Below are positions 49,165 through 57,947 of a stretch of DNA of 64,000 bases, one piece after another. Numbering within the stretch: position 1 is the stretch's first letter; every line of letters begins with the position of its first letter. This DNA comes from Micromonospora sp. C31 (GTDB lineage Bacteria > Actinomycetota > Actinomycetes > Mycobacteriales > Micromonosporaceae), in the NCBI RefSeq assembly GCF_018070575.1, contig NZ_JAGPXN010000014.1, forward strand, positions 1 to 64,000. Direction: 5' to 3'. The notes under the pieces are model-generated. The model saw only the letters and a program-made list of their open reading frames with translations. It had not been told where the DNA came from and did not search any database. A program made the translations under genes and the position numbers.

Positions 49165-49179
49165 GTGAACGCCGTTAAC
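49165..49179. promoter_or_regulatory. candidate TetR operator in the mmpL-tetR gap
   Basis: GTGAACG-C-CGTTAAC, 7-base arms with one mismatch, near the middle of the 100-base gap between the divergent MmpL and TetR genes. The direct element TTAGC occurs twice on the minus strand at 49145-49158. One operator could block both promoters. Confidence 0.5.
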
Positions 49180-49217
49180 TATCGCAACGGTGAATTGTCT
49201 GGTCAAGGTGATTGTCG

Positions 49218-49949
49218 ATGGCCGCACCCACTCGGCGGGAACGCCTGCGCAAGGCGGCCGTCGCCGAAATCAAGGACGGGGCACGCCGCCTGTTGGTGAC
49301 GGGTGGGGTCGACGCGATCTCGCTGCGGGCGATCGCCCGTGACATGGGCATGACCGCGCCGGCCATCTACCGCTACTTCCCCAGCCTGGAAGCCCTCGTC
49401 GCGGCGCTGGCCGGCGACCTCTACGACGAGCTGCGGCTGCTGCTGGAGACGGCCCGCGACGACGCCGGGGCCGAACCGGTCGACCAACTGCTGACCATGT
49501 CCCGGGCGTTCCGTGCCTGGTCGGTGGCGCACCCCGCCGAGTTCGGGCTGATCTTCGGCGCCCCGACCCCCGGGCGGAACGCCCTCGTCGACGGCTGCGT
49601 CGACCCGGGCCATCCCGGCTCCCGCTTCGGCGCGGTCTTCATCCAACCGATCCTCGACCTCTGGCGCCGGTCGCCCTTCCGCACCCCGCCGCCCGAGCTG
49701 CTCCGGCAGCGCCTGGGTGGGCGGCTGGAGCCGCTGCGGCTCAGCCACGGCGAGCTGCCGGTGGAGGTCGCCTACGCCTTCCTCTCCGGCTGGACCCGGC
49801 TCTACGGCCTGGTCGCCATGGAGGTCTTCCACCAGTTCGACTGGGCGGTCACCGAGGCCGAGGAGCTCTTCGAGCTGGAGCTGGAGATGCTCACCGCCCA
49901 ACTGCTCGCCGACCCGCCGAACCAGGCCCCCCTCGGTGCGAAGGGCTGA
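49218..49949 (+). CDS. TetR family transcriptional regulator
   Basis: A 243-residue TetR repressor. The N-terminal helix-turn-helix is clear: RLLVTGGVDAISLRAIARDM, GMTAPAIYRYFPSLEALVAAL. The C-terminal part is TetR_C_13/WHG-like: FRAWSVAHPAEFGLIFGAP and the conserved FSGWTRLYGLVAMEVFHQ. ATG 49218 has AAGGTGA six bases upstream. It is divergent from mmpL by 100 bases and probably represses that gene and itself through the inverted repeat between them. The ligand is unknown. Confidence 0.92.
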   Translation: MAAPTRRERLRKAAVAEIKDGARRLLVTGGVDAISLRAIARDMGMTAPAIYRYFPSLEALVAALAGDLYDELRLLLETARDDAGAEPVDQLLTMSRAFRAWSVAHPAEFGLIFGAPTPGRNALVDGCVDPGHPGSRFGAVFIQPILDLWRRSPFRTPPPELLRQRLGGRLEPLRLSHGELPVEVAYAFLSGWTRLYGLVAMEVFHQFDWAVTEAEELFELELEMLTAQLLADPPNQAPLGAKG

Positions 49950-49983
49950 CCGGCGGCGGCCGCGGGCAGTAGGCTCCCCCGGC

Positions 49984-51600
49984 ATGGGTGACGAGCTGCC
50001 GAACCGGGCCGACGTGGTGATCGTCGGCGCCGGGCACAACGGTCTGGTGTCCGCGATCCTGCTCGCCCGCGCCGGGCTCGACGTGCTGGTGCTGGAGGCG
50101 GCGGCGGTCATCGGCGGGGCCACCCGCACCGAGGCCCCGTTCCCCCGGGTGCCGGGGCTGCGCCATTCCACCGGGTCGTACCTGCTCGGGCTGATGCCGC
50201 CGGAGCTGCTCGCCACGCTCGACGTGCGCATCCCCGTGCTGCGCCGCGACCCGCACTACTTCCTGCCCACCCCGGGCGGTCCCGGCTCGCCGTACCTGCT
50301 GTTCGGCAGCGACACGGCGGCCACCAGGGCGCAGCTCGCGGAGTTCTTCTCCCCCGCCGACGTGGCCGCGGACGACGCCCTCCAGGCCGAGCTGGCCGCG
50401 CTGCGCGACGACCTCGCCCCCGCCTGGCTGGCCGAGCCGCTGCCCGTCGAGGAGACCGCCGAGCGCCACGTCCGGCCGGCGCTGCGGCAGGTCTTCGTCG
50501 ACCTCGTCCGCGGCTCGGTCGCCGACCACCTCGCCCGCTTCGACTTCCGCTCCGAGCTGCTGGTCAGCATGTACGCGGTCACCGACGGCCTCTCCGGGCT
50601 GAACGCCGGCCCCGACGACCCGGGCACCGGGCACAACTTCCTCGTCCACAACATGTGCCGGCTGCCCGGCTCCGACGGCACGTGGATGATCGCCGAGGGC
50701 GGGATGGGCACCGTGTCGCGGGTCTTCGCCGACGCCGCCCGGGCCGCCGGCGCGACGATCCGCACCGGTACGCCGGTGCACGCGATCACCCTCGACGCCG
50801 GTGCGGCCGCCGGGGTGGTCCTCGCCGACGGGCGGGAGGTCGCCGCGCGGGTGGTGCTCGGTGCGTGCGACCCGTACCGGCTGATGGACCTGCTGCCCGA
50901 CGGCGCGCTCCCGGCACCGCTGGCCGGGCGGATGGCGGCGGTCCGCCGGCCCGGCACCACGCTCAAGCTCAACCTGGCGCTGACCGGCCTGCCCCGCTTC
51001 TCCTGCCTGCCCGAGGGCGCGACCAGCCCGTTCGGCTCGACCATCCACCTGCTGCCCGGCTCGGACTCGCTGACCGGCGGGGGTGGCGAGCCGCCGATGG
51101 CGGCGCTGCGCGCCATGTGGGCCGACGTGCAGGCGGGGCGGCTGCCCGACGAGCCGACCATCGAGTGGTACCTGCACACCACCGTCGACGGGTCGCTGTC
51201 CGACGGCCGGGGCCACCACTCGTCGGCGCTCTTCGTGCAGTCGGTGCCCTACGAGCTGGCCGGCACCGGCTGGGACGAGGCGCTGCCCGGCTACGTCGAG
51301 CGCCTGATCGGGATCTGCGAGCGGTACGCCCCCGGCACCGGCGATCTCGTCGCGGACGCGGTACCGCTGCCGCCGCCCGGCATCGAGGCGCACTTCGGCA
51401 TCACGGGCGGGCACATCCACCACGTCGACAACACCGTCTCGTTCACCGACCGGATGCCGTACGCCACCGGCGTCGACGGCGTCTACGCCGGCAGCGCCGG
51501 CTGCCACCCGGCCGGCAGCGTCATCGGCGCCGCCGGCCACAACGCCGCCCACCGCATCCTCACCGACCTCTCCCGCCGACCCGCTTCGGGGTCTAGCTGA
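49984..51600 (+). CDS. FAD-dependent phytoene desaturase-like oxidoreductase (PYROXD2-like)
   Basis: A 538-residue flavoprotein. The ADP-binding motif GAGHNGLVSA begins at residue 15, followed by LEAAAVIGGATRTE. The C-terminal motif GVDGVYAGSAGCHPAGSVIGAAGHNAA is typical of the CrtI-like/PYROXD2 group. No carotenoid genes are nearby, so a pigment role is not supported; this group acts on various isoprenoid or amine substrates. TAGGCT at 49970-49975 is 8 bases before the ATG with no Shine-Dalgarno, suggesting a leaderless transcript. The stop overlaps the end of the convergent MBL-Rieske gene by 8 bases. Confidence 0.9.
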   Translation: MGDELPNRADVVIVGAGHNGLVSAILLARAGLDVLVLEAAAVIGGATRTEAPFPRVPGLRHSTGSYLLGLMPPELLATLDVRIPVLRRDPHYFLPTPGGPGSPYLLFGSDTAATRAQLAEFFSPADVAADDALQAELAALRDDLAPAWLAEPLPVEETAERHVRPALRQVFVDLVRGSVADHLARFDFRSELLVSMYAVTDGLSGLNAGPDDPGTGHNFLVHNMCRLPGSDGTWMIAEGGMGTVSRVFADAARAAGATIRTGTPVHAITLDAGAAAGVVLADGREVAARVVLGACDPYRLMDLLPDGALPAPLAGRMAAVRRPGTTLKLNLALTGLPRFSCLPEGATSPFGSTIHLLPGSDSLTGGGGEPPMAALRAMWADVQAGRLPDEPTIEWYLHTTVDGSLSDGRGHHSSALFVQSVPYELAGTGWDEALPGYVERLIGICERYAPGTGDLVADAVPLPPPGIEAHFGITGGHIHHVDNTVSFTDRMPYATGVDGVYAGSAGCHPAGSVIGAAGHNAAHRILTDLSRRPASGSS

Positions 51601-53182
51601 GGGCCTCCCCTGCGGGGGCGGGGGTTTCGGCGTCGACGCGGTGGGCGCGGACCTTGTGCCCGACGCTGGTCAGGCAGCGGCCGCTGGGCAGGTCGAACCG
51701 CCAGCCGTGCAGCTGGCAGGTGAGCTGGTCGCCGTCGACGATGCCGAACCGGGTCAGGTCGGCCTTCAGATGCGGGCAGCGCCGCTGCACCACCCAGTCA
51801 CCGAGGGTGATGTCCTCGGCGTCGCTGCTCCGCTCGTGCTCGTCGTACCAGCCCTCGGCGTACTGCAGGCGCTCCGTGGAGAGACACTTGAAGAAAGCGT
51901 AGACGAACTCGTTGTACTGGCCGATCCGGGCCGCCGAGAAGCGGCAGGAGAGGAAGAGGGAGTTGACCCAGTCCACCTCGCCGATGTGCAGCAGGTGCTC
52001 GATCAGCGCACGCTCCGTGCGGAACCGGTAGCGGACCTTCTCGTCGGCGTACGGGCGGACCTGCTTGCCGGGAAAGTCCACCACGATCGACTCGACGGTC
52101 TCGCCGCCCGAGCTGTCGGTGCCCACCAGGTCGAAGCGGACCGGCCCGCCGACCCCCTTGGCCAGGTAGATCGACTCGTCCAGCAGCGGCTCGATCCGGC
52201 GCTGCATCTCCTTGAGCACGTCCACCTCGGGGTGGCGCCAGGACGCCTTCTCCGCCTCGATGACCGGCCGCTTGCGCTCGCGCATCTCCTCCAGGTGGGC
52301 GACCTTGTCGGCGAAGAACTCCTCGACCGGCACCGGGTGGGTGGTCTCGCAGCTCCCGGTGGTGATCTCCGCGACGCTGCCCGGGAGCAGCACGACGCCG
52401 TTGGTGCCGCCGACCTTGGCGTACTCGCTCAGGAAGACCGACTGGTCGGGGAAGATGTTGCCCTCGTCGCCGTGGATGTCGTTGAACTGCCACAGCTCGT
52501 CGTCGAGGAAGCAGGGCGGGCCGGCGATCGGGAAGACGTGGTCGGCCTTCAGGTCGTCGATGTAGCGCCAGGTGCGGTCGAACTGCCGGTCCCGCTTCTG
52601 CTTGCCGAACGCCGTCTTCGCCGCCTGCGGCAGCTCGTAGACCATCGGGTACCAGATCGCGCCGGAGAACTGGAGCAGGTGCGCGTGCACGTGCCCCAGC
52701 TCGGCGAAGACGCCCAGGTCGGTGGGGCGGGCGTCGTTCTGGTTGAGCAGCCGGACGCCGTCGTACTCCACCCAGAGCGAGGAGTCACCGATCGGGCCGT
52801 CGGTCGGGCTGGTCAGCGCCTGGATCATGATCTTCAGGCCGCCGTCCAGCTCCACGACCTGCTCGTTCGGCGCCTTCAGGAACTTGGTGAAGCCCAGCTC
52901 CCGCAGCTCGTCCGCCATCTCGGAGGTGGGGAACGCGGGCAGCAGCACGGTGGCCGACTTCGACACGAAGCGCTTCAGGTGCGCCGCGTCGAAGTGGTCC
53001 CGGTGCAGGTGGGAGACGTAGAGGTAGTCGACGTCGCCGAGGGTCTCCCAGTCGAGCAGGGAGTTGTCCGGAAACGGAAACCACGAGGCGAAGTAGGCCG
53101 GATTGACCCACGGGTCGCACAGGATGCTGCCCGCGGCCGTGTCGATCCGCATGCTGGCGTGTCCCGTACCGGTCACTCGCAC
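51593..53182 (-). CDS. metallo-beta-lactamase fold plus Rieske [2Fe-2S] protein
   Basis: A 529-residue protein joining two domains. The metallo-beta-lactamase fold has HLHRDHFD (His58, His60, Asp62, His63). The C-terminal Rieske domain has CPH (Cys469, His471) and CQLHGW (Cys489, His492), the four ligands. A long middle region of about 250-440 has conserved aromatic and charged patches. The composition resembles CMP-N-acetylneuraminate hydroxylase, but the order of domains is reversed. GTG 53182 was chosen because GGGGGAACTGCG precedes it. Substrate unknown; oxygenase or hydroxylase activity is an inference. Confidence 0.85.
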   Translation of the reverse strand: MRVTGTGHASMRIDTAAGSILCDPWVNPAYFASWFPFPDNSLLDWETLGDVDYLYVSHLHRDHFDAAHLKRFVSKSATVLLPAFPTSEMADELRELGFTKFLKAPNEQVVELDGGLKIMIQALTSPTDGPIGDSSLWVEYDGVRLLNQNDARPTDLGVFAELGHVHAHLLQFSGAIWYPMVYELPQAAKTAFGKQKRDRQFDRTWRYIDDLKADHVFPIAGPPCFLDDELWQFNDIHGDEGNIFPDQSVFLSEYAKVGGTNGVVLLPGSVAEITTGSCETTHPVPVEEFFADKVAHLEEMRERKRPVIEAEKASWRHPEVDVLKEMQRRIEPLLDESIYLAKGVGGPVRFDLVGTDSSGGETVESIVVDFPGKQVRPYADEKVRYRFRTERALIEHLLHIGEVDWVNSLFLSCRFSAARIGQYNEFVYAFFKCLSTERLQYAEGWYDEHERSSDAEDITLGDWVVQRRCPHLKADLTRFGIVDGDQLTCQLHGWRFDLPSGRCLTSVGHKVRAHRVDAETPAPAGEALS

Positions 53183-53451
53183 CGCAGTTCCCCCTCGAAA
53201 CGACAAACAAGGTGTATGCCGGAAACGCTACCGGAGGGAGTCTGGCAACCCACCCGCGACGCCGGTAGTGCCGGTGCGCCCGGGCGCACTCGGGACCTTC
53301 GTCCCCGTCTGCCGACCCCGTACGCCCTCCGGGGCGGCACCCGTCTCGACCGGGCGGATCGTGCGTCCACCTCATGGTCGGACCCAGCGCCGGGCCCGGC
53401 GCGCGGCGTGCCAGACTAACCGGAGATCCGATCGCGAGGGAAGGACCGACA

Positions 53452-53673
53452 GTGGCAGGAAGCGAGCCGGTAACGTCGCCAGACCAGCACAAGCCCGGGC
53501 ACCGCAAGGCCGGGCGGATCGGCGCGGTGCTCTCCGCGCTGGCCCTGTTGGCGATGCTCTGCGGCAACCACGAGGGCAGGGTCGAGGACATCTGGCTGAT
53601 CGGCCTGGCCGTGCTGCTGCTGGCCGTCGTCATCGGCGACGCCGTGCTGCGGCGCAACGGCCTGCGGTCCTGA
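53452..53673 (+). CDS. DUF2631 small membrane protein
   Basis: A 73-residue protein with two hydrophobic segments (about 28-42 and 47-63). It shows the DUF2631 layout HKPGHRKAGRIGA, then GNHEGRVEDIWLIGLA, and ends RRNGLRS. The family is confined to actinobacteria and sits near rlmN and dxr. GTG 53452 with AAGGA seven bases upstream. Function unknown. Confidence 0.85.
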   Translation: MAGSEPVTSPDQHKPGHRKAGRIGAVLSALALLAMLCGNHEGRVEDIWLIGLAVLLLAVVIGDAVLRRNGLRS

Positions 53674-53722
53674 CGCATCCGCGCCAGCCGGCGTCGCACC
53701 GGTCCGCGCGCCGGAGGACACA

Positions 53723-53769
53723 CGTACGAGGGCCCGCCCCCAACCCGGGGAGCGGGCCCTCGCCGTACG
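53723..53769. terminator. bidirectional terminator between DUF2631 and DivIVA genes
   Basis: A perfect 10-bp stem GAGGGCCCGC/GCGGGCCCTC with a 13-base loop, with outer CGTACG arms and a 3-base bulge. It lies 50 bases past the DUF2631 stop and just after the DivIVA-type gene stop, so it serves both converging genes. Confidence 0.75.
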
Positions 53770-53773
53770 CGGA

Positions 53774-55183
53774 TCAGCGGCCGAACAGGATGTCCTGCAC
53801 GTCCTTGAGCGCGGCGTCGACCTCGGCCTCGAAGTAGCCGCCCTGCACCAGCCCGAAGCGCAACGTGTCCAGCTCCTTGGGGTTCACCGGCATCGGATTG
53901 CGCCCCTGCATGCCGCCCAGCAGCGTGTCGAAGAACCGGTCGACCTGGTCCGGGTCGTACCCGCTGCCGAACCGGCGCGCCTGGAAGCTGCGACGGATCT
54001 GGTCGACACGGTAGAGGTCGCTGCCGGGCGGGCCGGCCATCGGCGGGCCGGCCACCGCCGGTAGGCCACCCACCGGCGGGCCACCGACCGGCGGGCCACC
54101 GACGGGCGGGCCACCGACAGGCGGGCCACCGACAGGCGGGCCACCGAAGCCCGGCTGCGGGGGCGGCCCGGCCGGGCCGCGGCCCCGCATGTCGCGCAGT
54201 TCCCGTTCCGGCATCCGGATCTCGGCGGTCATGTCCGCGCGCGCCCGCCGGCCGGCCTCGAACCCGTCGAAACGCGGCTCGTCGCCGTAGCCACCGGGAC
54301 CGTCGCCGTAGTTGCCGGGGCGGTCGCCGTAGTTGCCGGGGCGGTCGCCGTAACCGCCCGGGCCGTCGCCGTAACCGCCGCCCGGAGCGTCGCCGAAGTT
54401 GCCCGGACGGTCGCCGTAGCCACCTGGGCCGTCGCCGTAGCCACCGCCCGGGGCGTCGCCGTACTTGCCGGGGTCGTCGCCGTAGCCGCCGCCCGGGCCG
54501 TCGCCGTAGCCGGTGGGGCCGGCGGGTAGGCCGCGCGGCGGAGCGCCGTGGCCCACCGGGCCGCCCGGTCCCATCGGGCCGGGGCCACCCGGGCCGCGCG
54601 GCGGCTCGTAGCCGCCCCGGGGGGCGTCGTAACCGCCGGCGAAGGCACCGGTGGGATCGTCGTAGCGGCCGTAGCGGTCGCCGGGCGGGCCGGCCTGCGC
54701 CGGCATCGCCCGGGGCGGCATCGGCTGCGGGACCGGCGACATGCCGCGGTCGTCGCGCACCGGCGGACCCATCCGGTCCGGGGGCCCCATGCGGTCGGGC
54801 GGCCCCATGCGGTCGGGCGGCCCCATCCGATCCGGGGGCCCCATGCGGTCGGGCGGACCCATGCGGTCGGGCGGACCCATCCGATCCGGCGGCCCCATGC
54901 GGTCGTCCCGGGGGTCGCCGCCGCGTCCGCCGGCGCCACCGCGCTCCTCCAACTCGGCCAGCTGCCGCTCGACCCGGTCCAGGTGCAGGTCGACCTGCCA
55001 CTCGTCGTAGCCGTTGAAGCGGACCCGGAAGACGACGTCGTGGACCTCCTGGGAGGCGACGGGCGCACCCACGGGCCGGCCGTCGAGCGTCGCCTCGACC
55101 CGGTCAAGGAAGGCGTCGACCTCGTCGACCTTGTATCCCCGGCGAAGCGCCTTACGCCGGAAACGCTGACCCTGACTCGCCAC
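53774..55183 (-). CDS. DivIVA-domain protein with repeat-rich centre
   Basis: A 469-residue protein. N-terminal DivIVA-like motif RRGYKVDEVDAFLDRVEATL (residues 14-33), a second at 46-80 (VVFRVRFNGYDEWQVDLHLDRV) and a third near the C terminus (SFQARRFGSGYDPDQVDRFFDTLL). The middle is low complexity: eight DRMGPP hexapeptides, then Gly/Pro/Tyr/Asp runs of GYGD type and PPVGG pentapeptides. DivIVA-type domains mark cell-pole or septal proteins; three such motifs separated by a disordered linker suggest a scaffold. ATG/GTG start at 55183, 31 bases after the rlmN stop. Preceded by rlmN, possibly in one operon. Confidence 0.85.
   Translation of the reverse strand: MASQGQRFRRKALRRGYKVDEVDAFLDRVEATLDGRPVGAPVASQEVHDVVFRVRFNGYDEWQVDLHLDRVERQLAELEERGGAGGRGGDPRDDRMGPPDRMGPPDRMGPPDRMGPPDRMGPPDRMGPPDRMGPPDRMGPPVRDDRGMSPVPQPMPPRAMPAQAGPPGDRYGRYDDPTGAFAGGYDAPRGGYEPPRGPGGPGPMGPGGPVGHGAPPRGLPAGPTGYGDGPGGGYGDDPGKYGDAPGGGYGDGPGGYGDRPGNFGDAPGGGYGDGPGGYGDRPGNYGDRPGNYGDGPGGYGDEPRFDGFEAGRRARADMTAEIRMPERELRDMRGRGPAGPPPQPGFGGPPVGGPPVGGPPVGGPPVGGPPVGGLPAVAGPPMAGPPGSDLYRVDQIRRSFQARRFGSGYDPDQVDRFFDTLLGGMQGRNPMPVNPKELDTLRFGLVQGGYFEAEVDAALKDVQDILFGR
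54061..54146. repeat. 15-bp tandem repeat encoding PPVGG
   Basis: About five tandem copies of a 15-base unit (plus-strand form GGGCCACCGACAGGC), each coding for one PPVGG pentapeptide of the DivIVA-type protein. Copies differ by a few third-position bases. Confidence 0.75.
54762..54905. repeat. 18-bp tandem repeat encoding DRMGPP
   Basis: Eight tandem 18-base units (plus-strand form GGCGGACCCATGCGGTCG) coding for DRMGPP in the DivIVA-type protein. Variation is mostly in third positions, which shows that the protein unit is under selection or recently amplified. Confidence 0.85.
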
Positions 55184-55214
55184 TATGTCTCCTGGTCTCG
55201 TTCGCTACGCCCGG

Positions 55215-56360
55215 TCACGCCTTCTCCCCGGCCCGGTCGGTGTCGATGTCCTCCGCGGCGGCGAGTTGTCCACACGCTCCGTCGATCTCGCGCCCCCGGG
55301 TGTCCCGTACCGTCGTCGACACCCCGGCCTCCCGCAACCGCCGGACGAACTCGCGCTCGACCGGCTTCGGGCTGGCGTCCCAACGGCTGCCCGGAGTCGG
55401 GTTGAGTGGGATGAGGTTCACGTGGGTCAGCTTCCCGGCCAGCAGCCGCCCGAGCAGATCGGCTCTCCACGGCTGGTCGTTCACGTCTCTGATCATCGCG
55501 TACTCGATCGACACGCGACGTCCCGTGCGGGCCGCGTAGTCCCAGGCCGCGTCCAGCACCTCGGACACCTTCCAGCGCTGGTTGACCGGCACGAGTTCGT
55601 CGCGAAGCTCATCATCGGGGGCGTGCAGCGACAACGCAAGGGTCACCGAGAGGTCTTCGCTGGCCAGTCGGCGGATGGCCGGGACCAGCCCGACCGTGGA
55701 GACCGTGATGTGGCGCTGGGACAGCCCGAGCCCCTCGGGTGCCGGAGCGACCAGCCGACGGATCGCCGCGACCACCCGGGAGTAGTTGGCCAGCGGCTCG
55801 CCCATGCCCATGAAGACCACGTGCGACAGGCGCGGCGGCGAACCCGCCACCGCCCCGGAGGCGGCCACCCCGGCGAGGTAGACCGCCTGGTCGACGATCT
55901 CGGCGGTGGAGAGGTTGCGGGTCAGCCCCGCCTGGCCCGTGGCGCAGAACGGGCAGGCCATGCCGCAGCCGGCCTGGCTGGAGATGCAGACCGTCACGCG
56001 GTCCGGATAGCCCATCAGCACGCTCTCCACCAGCGAGCCGTCGTGCAGCCGCCAGAGCGCCTTGCGGGTCGCGCCGTCGTCGCAGGCCAGCTCGCGGACC
56101 GGAGTGAGCAGCCGGGGCAGCAGCCGGTCGGCGAGCTTCTCGCGGGTGGCGGCCGGCAGGTCGGTCATCTGCTCCGGATCGCGCACCAGGCGACCGAAGT
56201 AGTGGGTGGAGACCTGCTTGGCGCGGAACGCCGGCTCCCCCAACTCCGCGACCAGGGCACGGCGTCCGGCGAGGTCGAGATCGGCGAGGTGACGGGGAGG
56301 CATCGCGGGCCGCCGCCCGGGGGCGTCGGGGTCTGCGGGAATCAGGGGCAGGCTCGTCAT
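55215..56360 (-). CDS. rlmN: 23S rRNA/tRNA (adenine-C2)-methyltransferase RlmN
   Basis: A 381-residue radical-SAM enzyme that methylates A2503 of 23S rRNA and A37 of some tRNAs. The cluster-binding Cys132, Cys136 and Cys139 are in GCGMACPFCATG; the acceptor Cys363 is in DGACGQL near the C terminus. FMGMGEPLANYS and RHITVSTVGLVP are also conserved. ATG 56360; the N-terminal part up to residue 25 is unconserved. It is followed by the DivIVA-type gene and preceded by cdsA with a 104-base gap. Confidence 0.95.
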   Translation of the reverse strand: MTSLPLIPADPDAPGRRPAMPPRHLADLDLAGRRALVAELGEPAFRAKQVSTHYFGRLVRDPEQMTDLPAATREKLADRLLPRLLTPVRELACDDGATRKALWRLHDGSLVESVLMGYPDRVTVCISSQAGCGMACPFCATGQAGLTRNLSTAEIVDQAVYLAGVAASGAVAGSPPRLSHVVFMGMGEPLANYSRVVAAIRRLVAPAPEGLGLSQRHITVSTVGLVPAIRRLASEDLSVTLALSLHAPDDELRDELVPVNQRWKVSEVLDAAWDYAARTGRRVSIEYAMIRDVNDQPWRADLLGRLLAGKLTHVNLIPLNPTPGSRWDASPKPVEREFVRRLREAGVSTTVRDTRGREIDGACGQLAAAEDIDTDRAGEKA

Positions 56361-56464
56361 GGCCCGTCCAGTCTGTCACGCCGGACTGTCGACACACCTG
56401 TCCGGATGTGGCGAATCGCCCTCCGCCGCCCGGGCGGGACCGCTGACGACGGGTGATTCACGCC

Positions 56465-57655
56465 TCACTCCAGCACCGGGACGAAGACCGCCAGGAGCAG
56501 GTACGCGGTCGGCAACGCGAAGAGGATCGAGTCCAGCCGGTCCATCAGGCCGCCGTGGCCCGGGAGCAGGTTGCTCATGTCCTTGACCCCGAGATCCCGC
56601 TTGATCATCGATTCGGCGAGGTCACCGAGGACGGCGGCACCGGAGACCGCCAGGCCGAAGAGCGCGCCCCACCACGGGGCGACGTCGAGCAGCAGCCAGA
56701 GCAGCAGGGCACTGCCCAGCGCCGCCGCGGTGACCGAGCCGGCGAAGCCCTCCCAGGACTTCTTCGGGCTCACCGAGGGGGCCATCGGATGCTTGCCGAA
56801 GCTGACGCCGGCCGCGTACCCACCGGTGTCGGAGAGGACCACCGCGGCCAGCGTCACCAGCACCCGCAACTGCCCGTCGTCCGGCACCGCCGCCAGCAGC
56901 GCGGCGAACCCGCCGAGGAACGGCACGTACACGGCGATGAGGGTGGCGGCGGTCAGGTCCCGCTGGAAGCCGCCCGGCCCGTCGCCGAGCCGCCAGACCA
57001 TGGTGCCCAGCACGGTCACCAGCAGGCCGAGGCTCAGCGCGTCGGGACCGGAGAACCAGGCCAGCCCGACGGTGAGCACCCCGCCGCCGATCAGCGGCAC
57101 CAGCGGCGGGTGCGCGCCGCTGCGGCGTACCGCCCGCGCCATCTCCCACATGCCGACGCCGACCGCCGCGGCCACCACCACCAGGAAGGCGGGTCGGTAG
57201 AAGAAGAGCGGCACCACGATCAGGGCGCCGAGGCCCAGGCCGACGGCGATGGCCGCCGGCAGGTTGCGCCCGGCCCGGCTCGGGACGGGCTGCTGGGTCG
57301 GGGGCCGGTCGAGGCCGGCCCGGCGCCGGCCGCGCTGGCGGCGGCCCGGCGGCGGCCCGGGCTCCGGCCCCGGCTCGACGTCCCGGACCGGCTCGAGCCG
57401 CGTGGTCGGATACTCGGAGTCGTCGGGGTCGCGGTGGCCGTTCGCCGCGACCGGGTCACCGCCCGCCGGCACACCGGCCTGCGGGCGGGGGCGGGCCGAC
57501 GCCTCGGCGTACGCGTCGGAGAAGACGGCGGGGGGGCGGTGCCACTGACCCGGGTCGATCTCGGGCTCCGGCCAGGGAAGGGCGGGTGCGGGGGCGTCGG
57601 GGCGGTCCCAGCCGCGGGGTTCGGCGCTGCCGTGGGGCTCGAGGTGGGACATCAC
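56465..57655 (-). CDS. cdsA: phosphatidate cytidylyltransferase
   Basis: A 396-residue membrane enzyme making CDP-diacylglycerol, the branch point of phospholipid synthesis. The first 125 residues are a Pro/Arg/Gly-rich hydrophilic extension; about eight membrane helices follow from residue 130. The family signature SMIKRDLGVKDMSNLLPGHG plus GLMDRLDS is intact near the end. ATG at 57655 or the adjacent 57652; the long extension is seen in several actinobacterial CdsA. It lies between frr (upstream by about 290 bases) and rlmN, the conserved actinobacterial order. Confidence 0.94.
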   Translation of the reverse strand: MMSHLEPHGSAEPRGWDRPDAPAPALPWPEPEIDPGQWHRPPAVFSDAYAEASARPRPQAGVPAGGDPVAANGHRDPDDSEYPTTRLEPVRDVEPGPEPGPPPGRRQRGRRRAGLDRPPTQQPVPSRAGRNLPAAIAVGLGLGALIVVPLFFYRPAFLVVVAAAVGVGMWEMARAVRRSGAHPPLVPLIGGGVLTVGLAWFSGPDALSLGLLVTVLGTMVWRLGDGPGGFQRDLTAATLIAVYVPFLGGFAALLAAVPDDGQLRVLVTLAAVVLSDTGGYAAGVSFGKHPMAPSVSPKKSWEGFAGSVTAAALGSALLLWLLLDVAPWWGALFGLAVSGAAVLGDLAESMIKRDLGVKDMSNLLPGHGGLMDRLDSILFALPTAYLLLAVFVPVLE

Positions 57656-57947
57656 GCACCGAGCGGGACCGGTACGAGATCCACCAGCTGACGCACAACC
57701 ACAACCATTCCCCTACCCGCGCGACTGTTCCGTCCGGTTGACCCGCCCGACGGCCGGCCGATCCCCACCGTTCACCGCAGGGTGGCCGGGAATCCTGCCG
57801 AGCCTACTGCACCCACCGATCCCGCACGCCGGACCGGGCCCGTGACGGCCCTCGGACGACGGTGGCACCGGGGCCCTGCCGCCCGGAACGGACGGCGGAG
57901 CGCCGGTGCCACGATGCCGTCGGCGGCGGCGGAGGCCGCCGTGCGGC

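Noticed and set aside
49984..51600. Carotenoid desaturase assignment
   Set aside because: The FAD protein is CrtI-like but no other carotenoid gene is near and the C terminus fits the wider PYROXD2 group.
51593..53182. A plain CMP-Neu5Ac hydroxylase call
   Set aside because: Domain order is reversed and there is no sialic acid context.
54762..54905. A CRISPR-like array
   Set aside because: The units are tandem and 18 bp without spacers, and they code for DRMGPP inside a protein.
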